Notes: a model not told the origin generated them from the letters alone. Counted from the first letter of the stretch, positions 50,032 to 59,073 are shown. The stretch is 64,000 nt of DNA from JAKLIX01 sp964605655 (GCA_964605655.1 CAZSDK010000003.1:62001-126000), one strand, 5' to 3'. Translations and numbers: made by a program.

Positions 50032-50769
50032 ATGAAAATGAAATTATTTAGTTTGATAATCGCCTTCCTGTTCGCGGGTGGGGCTTTATTGGCCCAGGAC
50101 AAGGTAGTCGGCAGAATACCCCTTATCGGGGAAGACGCACCTTCTTTTGTAGCTCAGTCCACCATGGGTGAAATCCACTTCCCCGACGATTATTTTGGAA
50201 AATGGAAGATCTTGTTCAGCCATCCGGCTGATTTTACGGCCGTTTGTTCTTCTGAGATCATCGGCCTGGCTACCATGCAGGATGACTTTAAAGCCCTGAA
50301 CACCCAGATCGTGGTCCTTTCCACCGATGGGATCAACAGCCACATTACCTGGGTGAAATCCTTGGAGAGCATCAACGCCGACGGCATACCCAACTTTAAA
50401 ATCGGGTTTCCTTTGATCTCGGACTACAACATGGAAATATCAAAAAAATACGGGATGATCCATGAGAAATCAAACTCAACCAAAGACATCAGGGCTGTCT
50501 TTATTATCAATCCCGACAATAAGATCAGCGCCATCTTCTATTACCCCAATAATATTGGAAGGAACCTGGAGGAAATTCTGAGAACACTTAAGGCGCTGCA
50601 GACCAGTGAGAAACATTCTGTCCTCATCCCGGTAAACTGGCATCCCGGCGACAGGGTCATGCTGCCCAGTCCCGCTACCAGGGAAGAAGCCGATAAACTG
50701 TCCGCTTCAAAAAATAAGAAGCTGTATTCCCCTATCTGGTATATGTGGTACAAGAGCCTGGATTTGTAG
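50032..50769 (+). CDS. Exported 1-Cys peroxiredoxin
   Basis: The 245-aa AhpC/TSA-family peroxiredoxin reduces hydrogen peroxide and organic peroxides. The start at 50032 is chosen because it opens a signal peptide (MKMKLFSLIIAFLFAGGALLAQ); an upstream in-frame ATG at 49966 would bury it. The peroxidatic cysteine is C72 in HPADFTAVCSSE, matching PxxxTxxC. No second cysteine exists in the mature chain, so it is a 1-Cys enzyme that must be recycled by an outside thiol. The C-terminal domain (VLIPVNWHPGDRVMLP) is of the Prx6 type. An envelope location for a Prx6-type enzyme is unusual. It stands alone. Confidence 0.88.
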   Translation: MKMKLFSLIIAFLFAGGALLAQDKVVGRIPLIGEDAPSFVAQSTMGEIHFPDDYFGKWKILFSHPADFTAVCSSEIIGLATMQDDFKALNTQIVVLSTDGINSHITWVKSLESINADGIPNFKIGFPLISDYNMEISKKYGMIHEKSNSTKDIRAVFIINPDNKISAIFYYPNNIGRNLEEILRTLKALQTSEKHSVLIPVNWHPGDRVMLPSPATREEADKLSASKNKKLYSPIWYMWYKSLDL

Positions 50770-50927
50770 AACACAGTCGAACGTTATCATGACTCTAAGT
50801 TAGGGTAGCTTACCAACAGGTCCATTCAGAAGCTTCTTCAACTTAGGGAATGTCCCCTGTATTGCCCCCTTCTACCCAATAAAAATACTTATTGGTCGAT
50901 TAGTTTTTCATCTGCCGGCGAACCGCT

Positions 50928-50935
50928 TATTTTTG
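50928..50935 (+). promoter_or_regulatory. -7 promoter box for the oligopeptidase gene
   Basis: TATTTTTG matches TAnnTTTG exactly, 39 nt before the ATG at 50975. It overlaps an upstream in-frame TTG (50933), which therefore cannot be the start. Confidence 0.55.
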
Positions 50936-50974
50936 CAGCTTGAAAATTACGAACCCTTTTACCCTTTATTTGTT

Positions 50975-52903
50975 ATGTTAACACATGTTTATTACAAATC
51001 ACTTGCACTTATGATGCTCCTGGTTTGGGTGGCCTGCCCTTCGCAAAAGGCCGGCGCCCAGTCAAAGATCCCTGATTATTCGCTCACCGACCGTAAGGAC
51101 ATCCCGGTCGAACTGACCTGGAAAATGGAAGATGTCTATCCCGGTATCGATGCCTGGAAGAAAGACAAGGAACTACTGATAAAAGAGATCGGCAAGATCG
51201 ATGAACTATCGGGGATCTGGACCAGCAGCGCCAAAAACATGCTGGCCCTCCAGAAACTCACCGATGGGATCAGTCTGAAACTGGAACGGCTATATTCTTA
51301 TGCCAGCAACCAGTCCAACATGGACGTGGGTAATACGCAGTATAATGCCATGAAGGGCGAAATGCAGGCCCTGGGTGTTCAGTACAGCTCGAAGCTGGCG
51401 TTTATGCAACCGGATCTCCTGAAACTGGGTGAGACCAAATTCCAGGAATACCTGAAGGCAGAACCCGGGCTGGAAGTCTATCGCTTTGGTACCGAACAGG
51501 TCTTCCGGCTGAAGGAACACATCCTTCCAGAAGAACAGGCACAAATTGTCAGCAAGACCGGGCTCTTTGCCGGGGCACCTTCCGAAGCATCCGGTATGCT
51601 GAATAACCTGGAAATCCCTCCTGCCGAGGTAACCCTCAGTGACGGGAAAAAGGTAACCCTAAACACAGCCAATTACATGCAGTACAGGGGCTCCAAGGTG
51701 GCTTCCGACCGCAGCCTGGTGATGAACACCTTCTGGAACAACCACAGCGGCTTCGAAAATACCCTCGCCACTTTGCTGAATGCGCAGATGAAGCAACATT
51801 TCTTCGGAGCACAGGTCGGAAAATATAAAGACTGTCTGGAAGCCCGCCTGAAAGGCGAGAACATCGATCCGGCCGTATACACCAACCTGATCTCTTCCGT
51901 TCATCAGAACCTGGGCTCCCTCCACCGCTATCTGAAGCTGAAGCAACAGATGCTCAACCTCGATAACTACCGGTACGATGATATTTATGCTTCAGCTGTT
52001 AAGGCCGTTGACAAGGAATTTTCATACGAGGAGGCAGTAAAACTGGTAAAAGAATCGATGAAGCCCCTGGGTCCTGAATACCAGGCTGTTTTGGAAAAAG
52101 CCTTTACCCAGCGCTGGGTGGATATCTATCCCAATAAAGGGAAACAGTCAGGTGCTTATTCCAGCGGTTTGTATGGGGTGCATCCCTATGTCAAGATGAA
52201 TTACAACGGCGATTATGACGCTGTTTCCACTTTGGCCCACGAACTGGGTCATTCCGTACACTCTTATTTTTCTGACAACACCCAGCCTTATGCCCTGGCC
52301 AATTACCCGACTTTCCTTGCCGAGATAGCTTCCACCTTCAATGAGAATATGCTGATGAATTATCTCCTGAAGACAGAAACAGATGACATGTTCAAATTAT
52401 ATATCCTCGATAACTACCTGGATGGTGCCAGGGCTACCATTTTCAGGCAGACACTCTTCGCAGAATTTGAACTGAACATGCATAAAAGGGTGGAAGAGAA
52501 CCAGAGCCTCACCGCCGACTGGCTGAACCAGGAATACCTCAGGCTGACCCGCGAATATTATGGTCACGACAAGGGAGTGATGAAAGTCGACGAGTATATT
52601 AAAGATGAATGGAGTTTTGTTCCCCATTTTTACATGAACTACTATGTGTTTCAGTATGCAACGGGTCTGATCGCTTCCATGGCCCTGTCCGATATGGTCA
52701 TGAACCAGGGGGCACCTGCAAGGGATAAATACCTTGAGATGCTGAAATCGGGTGGAAAGGATTTCCCCCTGACCCTTTTAAAGAATGCCGGCGTTGATAT
52801 GACAAAACCTGACGCCACCGTGGCAGCCATGAGGAATTTCGACCGGCTGGTCACCGAGATGGAGAAGCTGGTTGCCAAGCTGAAAAGAGAAGGGAAGATG
52901 TAG
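50975..52903 (+). CDS. pepF: Exported M3 family oligoendopeptidase F
   Basis: The 642-aa zinc metallopeptidase of family M3B cleaves short peptides. The active site is H422-E-L-G-H426 in STLAHELGHSVHSYF, with the third zinc ligand region AEIASTFNE (E450) at the spacing usual for PepF. The ATG at 50975 is used since it gives a signal peptide (hydrophobic core ALMMLLVWVA, then KAGAQ) and lies just after a promoter. A cysteine in VACPSQ makes a lipoprotein possible, but the residue at -3 is Trp, so signal peptidase I cleavage after GAQ is as likely. Most bacterial PepF enzymes are cytosolic; this one should work in the periplasm. The family N-domain and catalytic domain are full length. Confidence 0.92.
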   Translation: MLTHVYYKSLALMMLLVWVACPSQKAGAQSKIPDYSLTDRKDIPVELTWKMEDVYPGIDAWKKDKELLIKEIGKIDELSGIWTSSAKNMLALQKLTDGISLKLERLYSYASNQSNMDVGNTQYNAMKGEMQALGVQYSSKLAFMQPDLLKLGETKFQEYLKAEPGLEVYRFGTEQVFRLKEHILPEEQAQIVSKTGLFAGAPSEASGMLNNLEIPPAEVTLSDGKKVTLNTANYMQYRGSKVASDRSLVMNTFWNNHSGFENTLATLLNAQMKQHFFGAQVGKYKDCLEARLKGENIDPAVYTNLISSVHQNLGSLHRYLKLKQQMLNLDNYRYDDIYASAVKAVDKEFSYEEAVKLVKESMKPLGPEYQAVLEKAFTQRWVDIYPNKGKQSGAYSSGLYGVHPYVKMNYNGDYDAVSTLAHELGHSVHSYFSDNTQPYALANYPTFLAEIASTFNENMLMNYLLKTETDDMFKLYILDNYLDGARATIFRQTLFAEFELNMHKRVEENQSLTADWLNQEYLRLTREYYGHDKGVMKVDEYIKDEWSFVPHFYMNYYVFQYATGLIASMALSDMVMNQGAPARDKYLEMLKSGGKDFPLTLLKNAGVDMTKPDATVAAMRNFDRLVTEMEKLVAKLKREGKM

Positions 52904-52935
52904 GCAGCATGCCCAACCGCATACTTGCTCCTTTC

Positions 52936-52977
52936 ATATCAGGGAATTATCCTATCTTTGGGAAAATTCCCTGATAT
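52936..52977 (+). repeat. 13-bp perfect inverted repeat around a promoter and start codon
   Basis: ATATCAGGGAATT (52936-52948) and AATTCCCTGATAT (52965-52977) are perfect inverse copies with a 16-bp centre that contains the -7 box TATCTTTG. The right arm ends inside the ATG of the DUF362 gene. It could be a regulator site or an mRNA hairpin hiding the start. Confidence 0.8.
52953..52960 (+). promoter_or_regulatory. -7 promoter box of the DUF362 operon
   Basis: TATCTTTG matches TAnnTTTG exactly, 16 nt before the ATG at 52976, centred between the arms of the inverted repeat. Confidence 0.6.
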
Positions 52978-54160
52978 GCTTTCTGACCGATCCAAAAACG
53001 GGCTCCGGCGCCGTGATTTCCTGAAAGTGGCCGCTACCGGCAGTGCCGCCGTTTTTATGGGCTCCTTCCTGCCTGTGGAAGGACTGGCCGATGTTAAAGA
53101 TGCTGAAAAACCAGCCACTAACATCAATGATGCCCTCAAATATCCGAGGACTCCCGACTCCATGCCCGGGAAGTTTCCTGCCAGAGTATCGGAAGTGATC
53201 CATCCGGGGGTCATGAAAGATGGCGTTCCTGACCAGCTGAAGGTTGACGCTATGCTTACCGCTGCCATGTTGTCGCTGGCAGCCCCGATCACGGATGTCA
53301 ACAAGGTATGGAGGACATTTTTTACTCCTGAAGATATCATCGGCATCAAGGTGAACCCGGTGGCAGGTGCCGATCTTTCCACCCGGCCCGAGGTGGTGAA
53401 AGCCATCATCCGGCAGCTGACAGATGCAGGAATCCCTCAAAAGAATATTATCATCTGGGATCGCAGGGAGTTCCAGCTGAAAGAAGCAGGCTTTACTCCG
53501 GAAACCTTCCCGGGGATCAAACTAACCGGCACCGAATGCCAGGATGAAAAGGAATCATTTTACAATGCTGACGGAAAGCTCTACTCCGAAGAAAGGATAG
53601 ATAAAGAATGGTTTTATTGGGCAGATACGGAGGAGGAATATGATGCAGAGACCCTTCCTTACATGGTGAATCAGGGCAAGTATTCTTATTACTCCAAAAT
53701 CTGTACAAGGGAAGTCACTAAGATCATCAACGTACCCATCCTGAAAAACGCAGGTTCTTCGGTCACGGTCGCCATGAAAAACCTGGCTTTTGGCGTGATC
53801 ACCAACACCGGGAGGCTTCACAGTCAACTCTGGTCCGAAACTTGTGCAGAGGTGTGCGCCTTCCCGCCGGTACGCGATAAAGTGGTCCTGAATATCGTGG
53901 ATGGCCTGAAAGGATGTTTTAATGGAGGTCCTTCGGCCAATCCTCAGTATATCAGGGAGTTTAATACCTTGCTCGCCGCCACTGACCCGGTTGCGGTCGA
54001 CAGGGTGTGTTATGATATCATCCTCAAAAAGCGTATGGAGGAAGGAATACAAAAGGAAGAGTCGGCTAAAGGGAGGAAATTCCTTGAACTGGCGGCAGCT
54101 CTTCAACTGGGGGAGGCTGATCTAGGAAAAATTGAAAGGAATATTATACAGTTAGGCTGA
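52976..54160 (+). CDS. Tat-exported DUF362 domain protein
   Basis: The 394-aa product begins with a twin-arginine signal (RRRDFLKVAATG, residues about 11-22), so it is exported folded, probably with a cofactor or metal. The body is a DUF362 domain; the stretch IINVPILKNAGSSVTVAMKN is the family hallmark. No CxxC iron-sulfur motifs are evident, unlike ferredoxin-linked DUF362 proteins. The ATG at 52976 directly precedes the Tat motif; an upstream in-frame TTG (52925) lies before the promoter and is not used. The next gene starts in a TGATG overlap. The biochemical function of DUF362 is not established. Confidence 0.82.
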   Translation: MLSDRSKNGLRRRDFLKVAATGSAAVFMGSFLPVEGLADVKDAEKPATNINDALKYPRTPDSMPGKFPARVSEVIHPGVMKDGVPDQLKVDAMLTAAMLSLAAPITDVNKVWRTFFTPEDIIGIKVNPVAGADLSTRPEVVKAIIRQLTDAGIPQKNIIIWDRREFQLKEAGFTPETFPGIKLTGTECQDEKESFYNADGKLYSEERIDKEWFYWADTEEEYDAETLPYMVNQGKYSYYSKICTREVTKIINVPILKNAGSSVTVAMKNLAFGVITNTGRLHSQLWSETCAEVCAFPPVRDKVVLNIVDGLKGCFNGGPSANPQYIREFNTLLAATDPVAVDRVCYDIILKKRMEEGIQKEESAKGRKFLELAAALQLGEADLGKIERNIIQLG

Positions 54161-55086
54161 TGAACGTGATAAAAAAAATATCGATACTGTTTTTGTGGGT
54201 GCTTTGCGGAGGATTTCTCTCTAATGCCCAGGAACCCGAGTTCAAACTTGACAAAAAGGACGTCCTGCCCGGTTGGGTGGCCAGTGAACGGGTCTATAAC
54301 GACTCGGCACTGATGGGTTATATGAATGGCGGTGCCGACCTGTTCCTGGAATACGGGGTCAAAAAACTCACGGTCCAGCAGGTGGTGTTCAGAAGCACCT
54401 TCCACATAGTGGAGATCTATGAGATGAATAATATCACCAATGCCTACGGTATTTATTCGGTCTCAATCCACCAGTGCAAGACCAGGGACTCCATCACTAT
54501 GAAAGCCTGCATCAACCCTTATCAGGTCCAGTTTGCCATTGGTAAGTATTATGTTTCCATCACCAATAAAAGAGGGGACACGGCCACGCAGAGAGCGAGC
54601 ACCACGCTGGCACAAAGACTTTTAAAAAAGATACATTTCGAGGTTTATATGCCTGCACCGGTGTTCCAGAACAAAACCCTGGCACCCTACTTAGATGAAA
54701 TCAAGGTAATGAGGGGATCCTTGGGCCTTCAAAACGGATATCCCGACTGGAGCGACTATTTCCCCGAAATGAAACGGTTTTTCATTACCATGCTGCCTTT
54801 GAGCATTAGGGAGGGGTCTGTGAACTTTTCCAGGATCGTGTTTGAGAATGCAGGGGAAATGGAAACCTTTATCCAAGCCACTGGCTTGCAGGCTTCCGAC
54901 AGAGACTACTACTGGAGCCATTTTTCCATGGTCAAGTCAAAGGAGCTTTTGCGCATCAGTGATTTTATCTGCCTCTACCTGGAGTCGGAAGGGAACCATC
55001 CGCTGGCCTCGGTGCTGAAAGATGCCTTCAAGGCCATCCTCGACAAGGCAGATCAAATTCAAATCGTTCCTGAAGATCATCAATGA
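54160..55086 (+). CDS. Exported DUF6599-like protein
   Basis: The 308-aa protein has a signal peptide (MNVIKKISILFLWVLCGGFLSNAQ) and a body that looks like the DUF6599 family, often found beside DUF362 genes in Bacteroidota (recalled, not tested). The features that suggest it are a YMNGGADLFLEYG segment and an EIYEMNNITNAYGIYS segment. No catalytic motif is recognised. Its ATG overlaps the DUF362 stop by 1 nt, and its stop overlaps the next start by 4 nt (ATGA), so translation of the three genes is probably coupled. It should reside in the periplasm. Confidence 0.65.
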   Translation: MNVIKKISILFLWVLCGGFLSNAQEPEFKLDKKDVLPGWVASERVYNDSALMGYMNGGADLFLEYGVKKLTVQQVVFRSTFHIVEIYEMNNITNAYGIYSVSIHQCKTRDSITMKACINPYQVQFAIGKYYVSITNKRGDTATQRASTTLAQRLLKKIHFEVYMPAPVFQNKTLAPYLDEIKVMRGSLGLQNGYPDWSDYFPEMKRFFITMLPLSIREGSVNFSRIVFENAGEMETFIQATGLQASDRDYYWSHFSMVKSKELLRISDFICLYLESEGNHPLASVLKDAFKAILDKADQIQIVPEDHQ

Positions 55087-56216
55087 TAAGGATGAACTCC
55101 CCATGGATGTTCATCACCGCATGGATCCTCATAATGTTCATGACCCAATGCCGCCCATCCGACAACCCGACATCGATGAAAATTAAAAAGGAACCATGGG
55201 GCACGACCTCCGATGGTAAGCCAGTGTTCTGTTATACCCTGGACAACGGAAAGGGGGTGGAGACGAAGATCACCAACTACGGTGGGATCATCGTATCCAT
55301 CAGGGTTCCTGACCGAAATGGCGTCTCTCAGGATGTGGTCCTGGGTTTTGACAGTCTGCAACCCTACCTGAAAGGACATCCTTACTTTGGTGCTCTCGTG
55401 GGAAGGGTGGCCAACAGGATCGCAAAGGGAAAGTTTGTTTTGGATGGTCTTGAATACCGACTCGCCGTGAACAACGGGCCCAATTCCCTGCACGGAGGGA
55501 TCAAAGGATTTGATAAGGTGGTCTGGGACGCACAGGAATACCGGGACAGCAGCAGCGTGGGTCTACGACTGACTTATAGGAGTATCGATGGGGAAGAAGG
55601 CTATCCGGGGAACATGGATGTCAAAGTCCTTTACCAGCTCACTCTTTCCAATGAACTGAAAATCAGTTTTGAGGCCGGCACCGACAGACCAACCCCCGTC
55701 AACCTGGCCAGTCACAGTTATTTCAACCTCAAAGGGACCGGCTCCGGAGATGTCCTGGATCATATCCTTTCCCTCAACGCTGCAAAGTATGTGGTGGTCG
55801 ACAGTGTCCTGATCCCTACCGGTGAACTGAGACCCGTCATGGACACTCCTTTCGATTTCAGGGCTCCTGCCGGAATAGGGGAGAGGATTTCTGAAATTCC
55901 TGGGGGCTACGACCATACCTTTGTCCTGGATACCCCGCGAACCATGAGCATGCCTGCCGCTATCCTGTATGAACCAACATCAGGAAGAAAACTGGAGATT
56001 TTCACCACGCAGCCGGGAGTGCAGTTGTATACGGGGAATTTCCTCGATGGCAGCCTGGTGGGAAAAGAAGGAAGAAGATACGGTAAACACGCCGGTCTTT
56101 GCCTGGAAACCCAACATTTCCCTGACTCACCCAACCAGAAAAGGTTTCCCGATGTCATCCTCCGGCCCGGACAAATTTACCGGCACCAGACCACTTACCG
56201 GTTCTCTGTTCAATAA
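55083..56216 (+). CDS. galM: Aldose 1-epimerase (mutarotase), exported
   Basis: The 377-aa enzyme interconverts the alpha and beta anomers of galactose or glucose. Family landmarks are present: NRI (111-113), the substrate His H137 in NSLHGG, the catalytic acid H211 in NLASHSYFNL, GYDHTF, and the catalytic base E342 in CLETQHFPDS. An N-terminal hydrophobic segment ending in FMTQC (C23) suggests a lipoprotein, although Gln before the Cys is atypical. Export is common for GalM in Bacteroidota. It is the last gene of the DUF362 operon, and galactokinase is 1.6 kb away on the other strand. A second possible start (M4) exists; either keeps the signal. Confidence 0.9.
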   Translation: MIRMNSPWMFITAWILIMFMTQCRPSDNPTSMKIKKEPWGTTSDGKPVFCYTLDNGKGVETKITNYGGIIVSIRVPDRNGVSQDVVLGFDSLQPYLKGHPYFGALVGRVANRIAKGKFVLDGLEYRLAVNNGPNSLHGGIKGFDKVVWDAQEYRDSSSVGLRLTYRSIDGEEGYPGNMDVKVLYQLTLSNELKISFEAGTDRPTPVNLASHSYFNLKGTGSGDVLDHILSLNAAKYVVVDSVLIPTGELRPVMDTPFDFRAPAGIGERISEIPGGYDHTFVLDTPRTMSMPAAILYEPTSGRKLEIFTTQPGVQLYTGNFLDGSLVGKEGRRYGKHAGLCLETQHFPDSPNQKRFPDVILRPGQIYRHQTTYRFSVQ

Positions 56217-56285
56217 TGGGATACGATCCTTCCGACCCTACCTGGGTTCAGGGGTGAAAGTTCACGATATAGACGTTGTAGATTC

Positions 56286-57773
56286 TTATTCAGCGACCTC
56301 CTGGTCTTCTGGCTTTTCTCCAAGCCGGTCCTGAAGCGATTCTATCTCCCTCTGTATTCCCTCAATGGCAGCTTCGTTTTTTCTGATGCTCACTTCCAGG
56401 GACTGGATCTGTGCGATGACCATCAGCCTGGCCGGTGATTCTCCCGGCTTCTGGTCCAGAATGTCAAGCTGGGTCTCCAGCTCCTCCAACTTTTCTCTTT
56501 CCTTGGCAATCTCCATCTGGAGGTCGAGGATATTCACCGACAGGTCTTTTAAGTGGAATTCCATCCTTACCTCCCAGTTCTTCTGCTTCTCCCTGAAATA
56601 CTGGTCGGTACGTTCCCTGAGGATCATAAAGGCACTCTGAAGCCTGGAATACAGCTCTTCTCTTTGATCCCGCTGCATACGGATGCCTTTAAATTCACCC
56701 TGTATCTTTTTCAGGAATTCCCTGGTCTCCCTGAATTCATTCGATTCCTGGGCCTGCTGCAGGCCGTCGGCTACCATCTTGCCCAAACGGCGGTAGTTGG
56801 CCTGGGATTCTGATTCATAAACCTCCCTTTCCTGGTCCTGACGATGGTTGATGAGGGTAAAAGACTCCTGCAGTTCCTGATATAACTGATCTTTCTGTTC
56901 CCTGTGAAGCAGGCTGTCGCGGAGTTGTGCCTGAAGTTCCCTGATCTTGTCCCTGACCTCTTTAAAGGAGGAGGTGGTGGCGGCTTCCTTCTTTACCAGC
57001 ATCACCTGCTCTGAGAAATACTCATAATTCTGATCAGCGAGAGTGTGGACCTTGGCTCTTTCTTCCTCCACTCTCTTGTTCAGAATATCGAAAGCTTCCT
57101 GTAATTTCTGATACAGTTGTTCCCTGCTTTCTTTTTCAATCCTGATACCCCTGAATTCATTCTGAACACGGATCAGCTTGTCCCTGGTGTCCTGGAAATT
57201 ACTGGAAGTGGCAGCTTCCCGGAGGGCATCCTCAACCATGGGTTTGAGTTTCTGTATGTTGATCAGCGCTTCATGTTGGAAGTTCAGCTGATCGGAGCTT
57301 TGCCTGGCATTAACATGGTCAAAAGCGAGCTGAAGCTTGTTGTACAGCTCCTCCCTCTGTTCCCTCACCAGCCTCAACCCTCTGAAGGATTGTTGGGCCT
57401 CGATCAGGTATTTCTTGGCTTCTCTCCAGTCCTCGCATTTTTCGGCCTGGTAAATGGCCTCTTCCACCTTGATCTTCAGCTCAGTATAATTATAGTAGGC
57501 TTCCTGTTCAAAATGACTTTTTTCCTGTTCAATCTTGTGGTTCACGACCTGGAACTCCTCTTGGAGCCGCCCGTAAAGTTCCTCCCTCTCCGGACCCCGT
57601 AGCCTGAAATTTTTAAATTCCGACTGTACCTGTATCAGGATGGTCTTTGCTTCCCTAAGGTCACTGCAACGGTGGGTACGGCGAAAGGCATCCTCCAGTT
57701 TGTTTTTGAGGGATTGATAGTTTTTATCAAAATCAGGGGAATCCCAGGAATTAAAATCATGCTCTGTCATCAT
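56286..57773 (-). CDS. Coiled-coil protein with five 77-residue repeats
   Basis: The 495-aa, highly charged, predicted cytosolic protein has no signal or membrane segment. Five tandem repeats share the pattern REAxxxLIxxQxEFxGxR...REELYxKLQxAF..xN; the conserved Tyr falls at residues 67, 144, 221, 298 and 375, exactly 77 apart. The layout somewhat recalls DUF349 repeats, but I would not assign it. Residues about 400-480 form a long heptad coiled coil (EIAKEREKLEELETQLDILD). A structural or scaffolding role is inferred. It has its own promoter box just past the galactokinase stop. It converges with galM, leaving a 69-bp gap without a clear terminator. Confidence 0.75.
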   Translation of the reverse strand: MMTEHDFNSWDSPDFDKNYQSLKNKLEDAFRRTHRCSDLREAKTILIQVQSEFKNFRLRGPEREELYGRLQEEFQVVNHKIEQEKSHFEQEAYYNYTELKIKVEEAIYQAEKCEDWREAKKYLIEAQQSFRGLRLVREQREELYNKLQLAFDHVNARQSSDQLNFQHEALINIQKLKPMVEDALREAATSSNFQDTRDKLIRVQNEFRGIRIEKESREQLYQKLQEAFDILNKRVEEERAKVHTLADQNYEYFSEQVMLVKKEAATTSSFKEVRDKIRELQAQLRDSLLHREQKDQLYQELQESFTLINHRQDQEREVYESESQANYRRLGKMVADGLQQAQESNEFRETREFLKKIQGEFKGIRMQRDQREELYSRLQSAFMILRERTDQYFREKQKNWEVRMEFHLKDLSVNILDLQMEIAKEREKLEELETQLDILDQKPGESPARLMVIAQIQSLEVSIRKNEAAIEGIQREIESLQDRLGEKPEDQEVAE

Positions 57774-57799
57774 CGCGGATCATCTTTCAAACAACCAGG

Positions 57800-57807
57800 C
57801 AAAAATA
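57800..57807 (-). promoter_or_regulatory. -7 promoter box of the coiled-coil gene
   Basis: On the minus strand TATTTTTG matches TAnnTTTG exactly, 26 nt before the ATG at 57773. No TTG is found at 19-nt spacing. Confidence 0.5.
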
Positions 57808-57823
57808 GCGAAGAACTTCAATA

Positions 57824-58996
57824 TTATTCGAGCCTGCAGGCACCTTTACCGATGGAAGGACAGTAAAATGTTGCTTTGAGGCCCGTCCTTGCGGTATATT
57901 TGAGATCGATGACCTCCATGAAACTGGGCAGGGCTTCATTTTCTACCAGGTGTATGGTGCAACCCCCGAATCCACCGCCGGTCATCCTTGCTCCCAATAC
58001 TCCCCGGATCTGTGCCGACTCCTCCACAAGCACATCCAGCTCATCACAACTTACCTCATACAGTTGTTTCAGTGACTCATGAGAAGCATACATCAGTTGT
58101 CCGAAATATTCCAGGTCTCCTCCGTGCAAAGCTTTGGCTGCTTCGAGCACTCTCTTATTCTCGGTGATGACATGATACGCCCTTTTGGCAATGGTATCAT
58201 CTTCAATAAGATGTTCTGCTGCAAGAAAATCTTCTACCGACAGTTCTCCCAGAAAATTCCATCTCCCCGTTTTTTTAAGACTGCCAAGGGCAATCTCACA
58301 TTCGAGACGTCGCTGGTTATAAGCTGTTTCCACCAGGTTCCTGGGTTTGTTGGTATTGATGATGACCAGTGTATGCTTTGGCAGATGAAAAGGCACGAGT
58401 ACGTAATTCAGGGTCTTGCAGTTGAGGAACAAGGCATGGTCTGTCATCCCCAGAGCAGAGGCGAACTGGTCCATAATCCCGCAATTCATTCCCACAAACT
58501 GATTTTCTGCCTTTTGACAGATCCTGGCCAGGTCTGTCATGGAAAGTCCAAACCCAAACAGCGTGTTCACCGCTACGGCAGTGGCCATTTCTATTGAGGC
58601 GGAGGACGACAGGCCGGCACCCTGGGGAACATCACCCCAGAAATGCATCTCCATCCCCTCAACGCTGTGCCCCGCTTTATGCAAAATATCCAAAACACCC
58701 AGCGGATAGTCAGACCAGGCTCCCGGATCGGGTTTCCATTCCTCATGTAAAGAGACTTGCACCTGGGGTGAAAAATTACCACTGGAGAAAGATAAAACAT
58801 CAGTCCCTGTCTGCCTGATGGCAAGATAGGTGCCGTATTCCAGGGCGCAGGGCATCACATAACCTCCGCTGTAATCAGTGTGTTCACCGATCAGGTTCAC
58901 CCTGCCGGGGGCAAAATATACCTGGACTTCATCCGGATGATCTCCGTATAGTTTCCTGAATTGCTCTTTTACTATATGAATGGATGTCTCCTTCAT
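57824..58996 (-). CDS. galK: Galactokinase
   Basis: The 390-aa GHMP-family kinase phosphorylates alpha-D-galactose to galactose 1-phosphate in the cytosol, the first committed Leloir step after mutarotation by GalM. Motifs seen: GRVNLIGEHTDY (31-42, with the sugar-binding Glu and Asp), ATP-binding GAGLSSSAS (126-134), catalytic Asp D176 in GIMDQF, and GGGFGGC near the C-terminus. Length is normal. The ATG at 58996 is in the divergent region shared with the beta-helix gene. Neither galT nor galE is in the window. Confidence 0.96.
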   Translation of the reverse strand: MKETSIHIVKEQFRKLYGDHPDEVQVYFAPGRVNLIGEHTDYSGGYVMPCALEYGTYLAIRQTGTDVLSFSSGNFSPQVQVSLHEEWKPDPGAWSDYPLGVLDILHKAGHSVEGMEMHFWGDVPQGAGLSSSASIEMATAVAVNTLFGFGLSMTDLARICQKAENQFVGMNCGIMDQFASALGMTDHALFLNCKTLNYVLVPFHLPKHTLVIINTNKPRNLVETAYNQRRLECEIALGSLKKTGRWNFLGELSVEDFLAAEHLIEDDTIAKRAYHVITENKRVLEAAKALHGGDLEYFGQLMYASHESLKQLYEVSCDELDVLVEESAQIRGVLGARMTGGGFGGCTIHLVENEALPSFMEVIDLKYTARTGLKATFYCPSIGKGACRLE

Positions 58997-59014
58997 CAGC
59001 TTGGATTTGAGCCG

Positions 59015-59022
59015 TAAAAGTA
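59015..59022 (-). promoter_or_regulatory. Probable -7 box of galK
   Basis: TACTTTTA on the minus strand, one mismatch to TAnnTTTG, 18 nt before the galK ATG. Confidence 0.35.
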
Positions 59023-59045
59023 AATCTTCTCTTCAGAAATTTCAT

Positions 59046-59053
59046 TATCTTAG
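59046..59053 (+). promoter_or_regulatory. Probable -7 box of the beta-helix gene
   Basis: TATCTTAG, one mismatch to TAnnTTTG, 20 nt before the ATG at 59074, back to back with the galK box. Confidence 0.35.
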
Positions 59054-59073
59054 ATGGTTTTAAAATCCGCATC

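Noticed and set aside
50933..50974. TTG at 50933 as start of the oligopeptidase
   Set aside because: It lies inside the -7 promoter box and would put 14 residues before a normal signal peptide.
52936..52977. Invertible (phase-variable) promoter
   Set aside because: Bacteroidota invertons have inverted repeats around segments of roughly a hundred bases or more; here only 16 bp separate the arms, too little for site-specific inversion.
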